A DNA stretch of 64,000 nt from Candidatus Zixiibacteriota bacterium (lineage in GTDB: Bacteria; Zixibacteria; MSB-5A5; WJJR01): assembly GCA_036397555.1 (NCBI GenBank), contig DASWIS010000008.1, forward strand, positions 734,501 to 798,500. The letters are read 5' to 3'. Positions 59,412-64,000 of this stretch are shown piece after piece. The translations under genes and the position numbers were made by a program. How positions within the stretch are numbered: position 1 is the stretch's first letter; the number at the start of each line of letters is the position of its first letter. The notes beneath the pieces are model-generated. The model was not told where the DNA came from, did not search any database, and saw nothing but the letters and a program-made list of their open reading frames with translations.

Positions 59412-60839
59412 ATGACTGACTCCCCTGCCCGCTGGTCGGTGGCCAAAATCACCGAACAGGTGGGGTCGGGGGCGACTACTGCGCGTTCCGTGTGCGATTC
59501 GGTTTTTTTGCGAATCGAGCAACGGCGCTCGCTGAACGCCTTTGTCACGACTACTCAGTCTGAGGCCCGGCGGGCCGCATCTGCGATTGACACACAGGTT
59601 GGAAGTCGCGCCCCACTCGGTCCACTTGCCGGCGTACCGGTCGCCATCAAAGACAACATTTGCGTCAACGATGTCCGCTGCACCTGCGCGTCGAATATGC
59701 TGCGCGACTGGATCGCCCCGTATGACGCCGCCGCCGTCGAACGACTGCGAAAAGCCGGGGCCGTCATCGTCGGCAAAACGAACCTTGATGAATTCGGGAT
59801 GGGATCATCGACTGAGAACTCGACCTTCGGCCCGTCGCACAACCCGGTCGATCCGTCTCGCACTGCGGGCGGGTCATCGGGCGGCTCGGCCGTGGCGGTG
59901 GCCGATGGACAATGCGCGGTTGCGCTCGGGACCGATACCGGCGGCTCGGTACGGCTCCCGGCGGCGTTTTGCGGCGTGGTCGGGCTCAAACCCAGCTATG
60001 GAGCCGTGTCGCGCTGGGGCGTCGTGGCCTTCGGATCGTCACTGGATCAAATCGGTGTCTTCGGCCGTTCCGTCGACGATGTGCGCATCGTCTTCGACGT
60101 GATCCGCGGACGCGACGAACGCGATGCGACCTCGGTCATCCTTCCCTCTGACCCAACCACACCGGACCGTCTCAGAATCGGGATGCCGACAGAGTATTTT
60201 GGAGATGGCCTCGACCCACAGATCGCGTCCGCCGTACGGAGCGTTGCCGATCGACTCGTACAGTTCGGACATCAGGTCGTCGATGTCTCATTGCCGAATT
60301 CGAAGCATTCCGTCGCCGCCTACTATGTGATCGCGACGGCAGAGGCGTCATCGAACCTGGCGCGTTATGATGGCGTCCGATACGGGCATCGTGCGCAGTC
60401 CGATGATGTCATCGCGATGTACGAAAAAACGCGTGCCGAGGGATTCGGCGTCGAGGTCAAGCGTCGCATCCTCCTGGGAACGTATGTCCTCTCCGCGGGG
60501 TATTACGATGCCTATTATGGGCGCGCCCAACGTGTCCGGGCGCTGATTGCCGCCGACTTCGACACGGCATTTCAGCGTGTCGACTGTCTGCTCACGCCGA
60601 CCGCGCCGACCTGCGCCTTCAAGCTGGGCGAACGCTCCGATGATCCGCTGGCCATGTATCTGACCGATATCTACACCACGTCGGTCAACCTGGCGGGTCT
60701 GCCGGCGCTCAGTGTCCCCTGTGGTCGTTCGGATGAGGGCCTGCCCATCGGTGCGCAACTGATCGGTCCCGCTTTTCACGAATCGCGACTGCTGTCATTG
60801 GGCGGTTTCATCATGGACACAACCGGCGGCCGGAACTGA
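59412..60839 (+). CDS. gatA: Asp/Glu-tRNA amidotransferase subunit A
   Basis: Amidase subunit of GatCAB, which makes Gln-tRNA(Gln) and/or Asn-tRNA(Asn) from misacylated tRNA. The 475-residue protein has the catalytic Lys80 (VAIKDNIC), the serine-rich GGSSGGSAVA, and the nucleophile region GTDTGGSVRLPAAFCG, the Ser-cisSer-Lys triad of the amidase signature family. gatB follows two bases after the stop. gatC is not in the window. Confidence 0.96.
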   Translation: MTDSPARWSVAKITEQVGSGATTARSVCDSVFLRIEQRRSLNAFVTTTQSEARRAASAIDTQVGSRAPLGPLAGVPVAIKDNICVNDVRCTCASNMLRDWIAPYDAAAVERLRKAGAVIVGKTNLDEFGMGSSTENSTFGPSHNPVDPSRTAGGSSGGSAVAVADGQCAVALGTDTGGSVRLPAAFCGVVGLKPSYGAVSRWGVVAFGSSLDQIGVFGRSVDDVRIVFDVIRGRDERDATSVILPSDPTTPDRLRIGMPTEYFGDGLDPQIASAVRSVADRLVQFGHQVVDVSLPNSKHSVAAYYVIATAEASSNLARYDGVRYGHRAQSDDVIAMYEKTRAEGFGVEVKRRILLGTYVLSAGYYDAYYGRAQRVRALIAADFDTAFQRVDCLLTPTAPTCAFKLGERSDDPLAMYLTDIYTTSVNLAGLPALSVPCGRSDEGLPIGAQLIGPAFHESRLLSLGGFIMDTTGGRN

Positions 60840-60841
60840 CC

Positions 60842-62284
60842 ATGGCATTCGAACCGGTCATCGGACTGGAAGTGCATGCGCAACTCTTAACCGAGTCTAA
60901 GGCGTTCTGCGCGTGTCCCTCCGCTTACGGTGCCGACCCGAATGCGCATACCTGCCCGGTCTGTCTGGGATTGCCCGGTGCGCTGCCGGTGCTCAATCGT
61001 CAGGCGGTCACCTGTGCCATCCGTCTGATTCTGGCGGTGAATGGGCGTGTGGAAGACACCAGCATCATGGCACGGAAGAATTACTTCTATCCCGACCTGC
61101 CCAAAGGGTACCAAATCTCCCAATATGAGGCGCCACTGGGTTCTGGAGGCGCTATTGACTTCACTGATGAGGGACGCGTGACATCGGCACGGCTGATCCG
61201 TATTCATCTGGAGGAGGACGCGGGCAAGTCGCTCCACCCCGACGATACGGCCCCCGATCCGTACACACGTCTCGATCTGAATCGCTGCGGCGTGCCGCTG
61301 TTGGAGATCGTCAGCGAGCCCGATATTCGCTCGCCGCGTCATGCGTCGTTGTATCTGCACAAACTGCGGCAACTGGTGCGCTATCTGCAGATTTGCACCG
61401 GCAACATGGAAGAGGGGGCGTTCCGCTGCGATGCGAACGTCTCGATCCGGCCGCGCGGCGCCGACACGCTCGGCACACGCACCGAAATCAAGAATATGAA
61501 TTCCTTTCGTTCCGTCGAACGGGCGCTGGAGTTTGAGATTGCCCGACAGAGCGAGGTCGTCCGCTCGGGCGGCGCCATTGAGCGTGAGACGTTGCTGTGG
61601 GACGATCACGCGCAAACCGCCGCGCCGATGCGCTCAAAGGAAGAATCGTCGGACTATCGCTATTTCCCCGACCCGGACCTGCTCCCGGTCCGTATCGGTT
61701 CGGAGATTGTTGCGTCAGTACGCGATTCCCTCCCCGAGCTGCCCGATGCACGGGCCGCGCGATTCGTCTCACAGTATGGCTTGCCGGCCTATGATGCTCA
61801 AGTCCTCACCGACGACCGCGCCCTGGCCGAGTACTACGAGCGCGTGGCCGGGAGACTCTCCGATGCCAAGGCGGCATCGAACTGGATCATGACCGAGGTG
61901 ATGCGTGTCCTCAAAGAGTCCGGCACGGGGATTGAGGGTTTTCCGATCGGTCCCGATGCGCTGTCCGAACTGCTAACGCTTGTCGAAACCGACAAAATCT
62001 CCGGCAAGATCGCCAAAGACGTCTTCGCCGAAATGCTCTCGTCCGGAATGCCTGCGGGGCAGATCGTAGAATCGAAAGGACTGTCACAAATATCGGACCA
62101 CGACGAGCTGGGCGTCATCATTGAATCGCTGATTCAGTCGCACTCCGAACAAGTGTCGGATTATCGCGCGGGCAACAAACGCGTGCTGGGATTCTTCGTC
62201 GGCCAGGTGATGCAACAAACCGGAGGGCGTGCCAATCCCGCAATGGTCAATGAACTCCTGCGGGCGCAGCTCGACCGTATCTGA
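60842..62284 (+). CDS. gatB: Asp/Glu-tRNA amidotransferase subunit B
   Basis: tRNA-binding and kinase subunit of GatCAB, phosphorylating Glu/Asp on tRNA. The 480-residue protein opens FEPVIGLEVHAQL, has the two zinc-binding pairs (CACPSAYG and CPVCLGLPG), KNYFYPDLPKGYQISQYE, and the tail domain with MTEVMRVLKESG. It is complete and tightly linked with gatA, with purN 10 bases later, so the three genes may share a transcript. Confidence 0.97.
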   Translation: MAFEPVIGLEVHAQLLTESKAFCACPSAYGADPNAHTCPVCLGLPGALPVLNRQAVTCAIRLILAVNGRVEDTSIMARKNYFYPDLPKGYQISQYEAPLGSGGAIDFTDEGRVTSARLIRIHLEEDAGKSLHPDDTAPDPYTRLDLNRCGVPLLEIVSEPDIRSPRHASLYLHKLRQLVRYLQICTGNMEEGAFRCDANVSIRPRGADTLGTRTEIKNMNSFRSVERALEFEIARQSEVVRSGGAIERETLLWDDHAQTAAPMRSKEESSDYRYFPDPDLLPVRIGSEIVASVRDSLPELPDARAARFVSQYGLPAYDAQVLTDDRALAEYYERVAGRLSDAKAASNWIMTEVMRVLKESGTGIEGFPIGPDALSELLTLVETDKISGKIAKDVFAEMLSSGMPAGQIVESKGLSQISDHDELGVIIESLIQSHSEQVSDYRAGNKRVLGFFVGQVMQQTGGRANPAMVNELLRAQLDRI

Positions 62285-62294
62285 GTCAACGGCG

Positions 62295-62912
62295 ATGGAT
62301 CATGCCCCAAAACTGCGAATCGCCGTCATGGCCTCCGGCAGCGGCAGCAATCTGCAGGCGGTCATCGATCGCTGCGCCGATGGCACACTCCATGCCGAGG
62401 TCGTGTTGGTGATTTCCAACAACCGCGATTCCGTGGCGCTGCGGCGAGCGGAGGCAGCGGGTATCAAGGCGCTGCACTGGTCGGAGAAAGCCGTCGGATC
62501 CAGCGAGCGCTTTGCGGCGGGACTGATTGAACACCTGCGCGCCGCACGGACCGATTTGGTGGTTCTGGCGGGGTATATGAAACTGGTGCCCCCGGCGGCG
62601 GTGGCCGCATTTTCCGGATGCATCCTGAATATCCACCCGGCGCTGTTGCCCCGGTTCGGTGGAAAGGGGTATTATGGCATCCGCGTGCACCAGGCGGTGC
62701 TGGCCGCCGGAGAAAAAGAGACCGGCGCCACCGTGCACGTCGTCGATGACGTATATGACCGCGGTCCGATCGTGATGCAGCGACGAGTCCCGGTGATGCC
62801 GGGTGACACGCCCGAACGCCTGCGCGAACGCGTTCTGGAGATTGAGCATCAATTGCTGCCGGAGGCGATTGCGCACTGGGCACAGGGTCGGACCCGGGCC
62901 AAAACGGAATGA
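62295..62912 (+). CDS. purN: Phosphoribosylglycinamide formyltransferase
   Basis: Adds the formyl group from 10-formyl-THF to GAR in purine synthesis. The 205-residue protein starts RIAVMASGSGSNLQAVID (phosphate loop), has VVLAGYMKLV, and the catalytic Asn-His stretch ILNIHPALLPRFGGKG with GATVHVVDD and the Asp that follows. ATG 62295 matches the family start; the frame is open from 62229 inside gatB. It is followed by purC. Confidence 0.96.
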   Translation: MDHAPKLRIAVMASGSGSNLQAVIDRCADGTLHAEVVLVISNNRDSVALRRAEAAGIKALHWSEKAVGSSERFAAGLIEHLRAARTDLVVLAGYMKLVPPAAVAAFSGCILNIHPALLPRFGGKGYYGIRVHQAVLAAGEKETGATVHVVDDVYDRGPIVMQRRVPVMPGDTPERLRERVLEIEHQLLPEAIAHWAQGRTRAKTE

Positions 62913-62944
62913 ACCGATTATCTTGAGCGATCGAGGATGGCACC

Positions 62945-63883
62945 ATGAATGTGGCGATTGATGCGATCGAACGCGCCGTGGGACAAACAACGATTCCCGG
63001 TGTGCCGCTGTACGCGCGCGGCAAGGTGCGCGACATCTATGATCTGGGAAGCAACCTCCTGATCGTCGCCAGCGACCGCCTCTCGGCGTTCGATGTCGTG
63101 CTGCCCACGCCGATACCCGGACGCGGAATTGTGCTCACGCAGATGTCGCGATTCTGGTTTGAGAGTACGCGGCACATCGTGCCCAACCACTTGCTCACCA
63201 CCGATGTCGGGCGCTATCCGGCGCCGCTTCCGGAATTCCGCGACCGTCTCGAGGGCCGCTCGATGCTGGTCAGGCGCTGCAGCCGCATCGACTTCGAGTG
63301 CGTCGTCCGCGGGTACATCACGGGATCGCTGATGAAAGAATACAAGCAGGCGCGCTTCGAGTCCTCCGGCGATGTGGTCAGTCTCCATGGATTGCAGTTT
63401 CCGCGCGACCTGGTCGAATCTCAGAAACTCCCGAACCCGATCTTCACCCCGGCCACAAAGAACGACTCCGGACACGACGAAAATGTCTCCTTTGAGCACA
63501 TGTCCAATCACATCGGCGACGATCTGGCGCAGACGCTGCGCCGACTGTCCGTCGAACTGTACCAATCGTGTGCCGACCTCGCGGCCAAGCGCGGAGTCAT
63601 CATCGCCGACACCAAGTTTGAGTTCGGCCTCGACGGGGACACCGTGACGCTCATCGACGAGGTCTGTTCCCCGGATTCGTCGCGCTTCTGGGATTCGAAA
63701 TCGTATCGTCCCGGTGAGATTCAGGACAGCTTCGACAAGCAGTACGTGCGCGACTACCTCGTCTCCATCGGCTGGGACAAGACCCCGCCGGGACCCCAAT
63801 TGCCGATCGAAGTGGTTCGACAAACGGCCGCCAAGTACCGTGATGTCCAGCAACGTATCATGGGTGAGCAGACGACTGCTTAA
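62945..63883 (+). CDS. purC: SAICAR synthetase
   Basis: ATP-dependent ligase joining CAIR and aspartate in purine synthesis. The 312-residue protein has YARGKVRDIYDLG, VASDRLSAFDVV, MLVRRCSRIDFECVVRGYITGS, and a C-terminal EVCSPDSSRFW with DKQYVRDYL. It is of the longer type (about 300 residues), as in yeast and actinobacteria, not the 240-residue E. coli form. ATG 62945 has GAGGATGG upstream. Confidence 0.96.
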   Translation: MNVAIDAIERAVGQTTIPGVPLYARGKVRDIYDLGSNLLIVASDRLSAFDVVLPTPIPGRGIVLTQMSRFWFESTRHIVPNHLLTTDVGRYPAPLPEFRDRLEGRSMLVRRCSRIDFECVVRGYITGSLMKEYKQARFESSGDVVSLHGLQFPRDLVESQKLPNPIFTPATKNDSGHDENVSFEHMSNHIGDDLAQTLRRLSVELYQSCADLAAKRGVIIADTKFEFGLDGDTVTLIDEVCSPDSSRFWDSKSYRPGEIQDSFDKQYVRDYLVSIGWDKTPPGPQLPIEVVRQTAAKYRDVQQRIMGEQTTA

Positions 63884-63900
63884 AATGCGATTGTCCGACG

Positions 63901-64000
63901 ATGACAGAGACACTGACTCAGAGCAAGCGGATGGATCGCGGAAGCGCTGAACATCTGCCCAACGGTGCGATACGCGTTCGCCGCGCGCTGCTGTCGGCCT
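63901..64000 (+). CDS. purH: PurH (AICAR formyltransferase/IMP cyclohydrolase), N-terminal fragment
   Basis: A frame opens at ATG 63901 and is still open at the end of the window (33 codons). Its residues 23-33 read AIRVRRALLSA, which matches the PurH start (VKRALLSVSDK type) where the IMP cyclohydrolase domain begins. An N-terminal extension of about 22 residues before it is unusual. The position right after purN-purC supports this. The rest lies outside the window, so the call depends on a short match. Confidence 0.6.
   Translation, partial: MTETLTQSKRMDRGSAEHLPNGAIRVRRALLSA

Overview
The window is about 64 kb of high-GC bacterial chromosome packed with genes, mostly on the plus strand; only two genes (2748-3932) run on the minus strand. 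The gene mix suggests an uncultivated, Gram-negative-type bacterium of the FCB superphylum (Zixibacteria or Latescibacteria-like). The pointers are bacillithiol synthesis, GatCAB-type amidotransferase, TatC, a FlgD-like secretion-domain lipoprotein, a secreted TldD-family protein and a short-type glutamine synthetase. That placement is inference; no rRNA lies in the window.

Region 1 (1-15800) is housekeeping. It holds the end of dnaK with dnaJ, rsmE and a HIT protein, a DoxX/HAD pair on the minus strand, rpsU, cvpA, mutS2, dnaG, two tRNAs, a zinc-ribbon coiled-coil protein, guaB, RNase P RNA (rnpB), recJ and two lower-GC exported proteins. Region 2 (15820-33000) is a catabolic island for propionyl-CoA, branched acyl-CoA and acetoacetate. 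It encodes MeaB, two coenzyme-B12 mutase large subunits whose active-site residues differ, one B12-binding small subunit, a three-gene propionyl-CoA carboxylase, methylmalonyl-CoA epimerase, a CoA-transferase pair, a thiolase and three acyl-CoA dehydrogenases. A branched-chain aminotransferase and glyA follow. Together these could convert valine/isoleucine-type acyl-CoAs and propionate to succinyl-CoA, and acetoacetate to acetyl-CoA.

Region 3 (35600-45400) has cutA, a PPC/DUF296 protein, a SAM hydroxide adenosyltransferase, nrdR, tatC, a cold-shock gene behind a strong promoter and long leader, a divergent Lon protease, a secreted TldD-family protein and corA. Region 4 (45471-52600) is a thiol/selenium block: the complete bacillithiol set bshC-bshA-bshB1, directly followed by selC (tRNA-Sec), selA and selB. 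The tRNA-Sec seems to have an acceptor/T-arm helix one pair shorter than the usual 13.

Region 5 (52593-64000) contains a YtcJ-like amidohydrolase, an NfeD-protease/slipin pair, an orphan membrane protein, glnA, gatA-gatB and purN-purC-purH (the last cut by the window edge). Palindromic repeats of several types sit in the intergenic spaces at 18.7, 55.6, 56.5, 57.5 and 59.3 kb. No CRISPR array, transposase, integrase or phage gene was seen. The best leads are the two mutases with different predicted substrates, the selC-selA-selB locus beside bacillithiol synthesis, the missing standard start codon of recJ after rnpB, and the altered Walker B motif of Lon.
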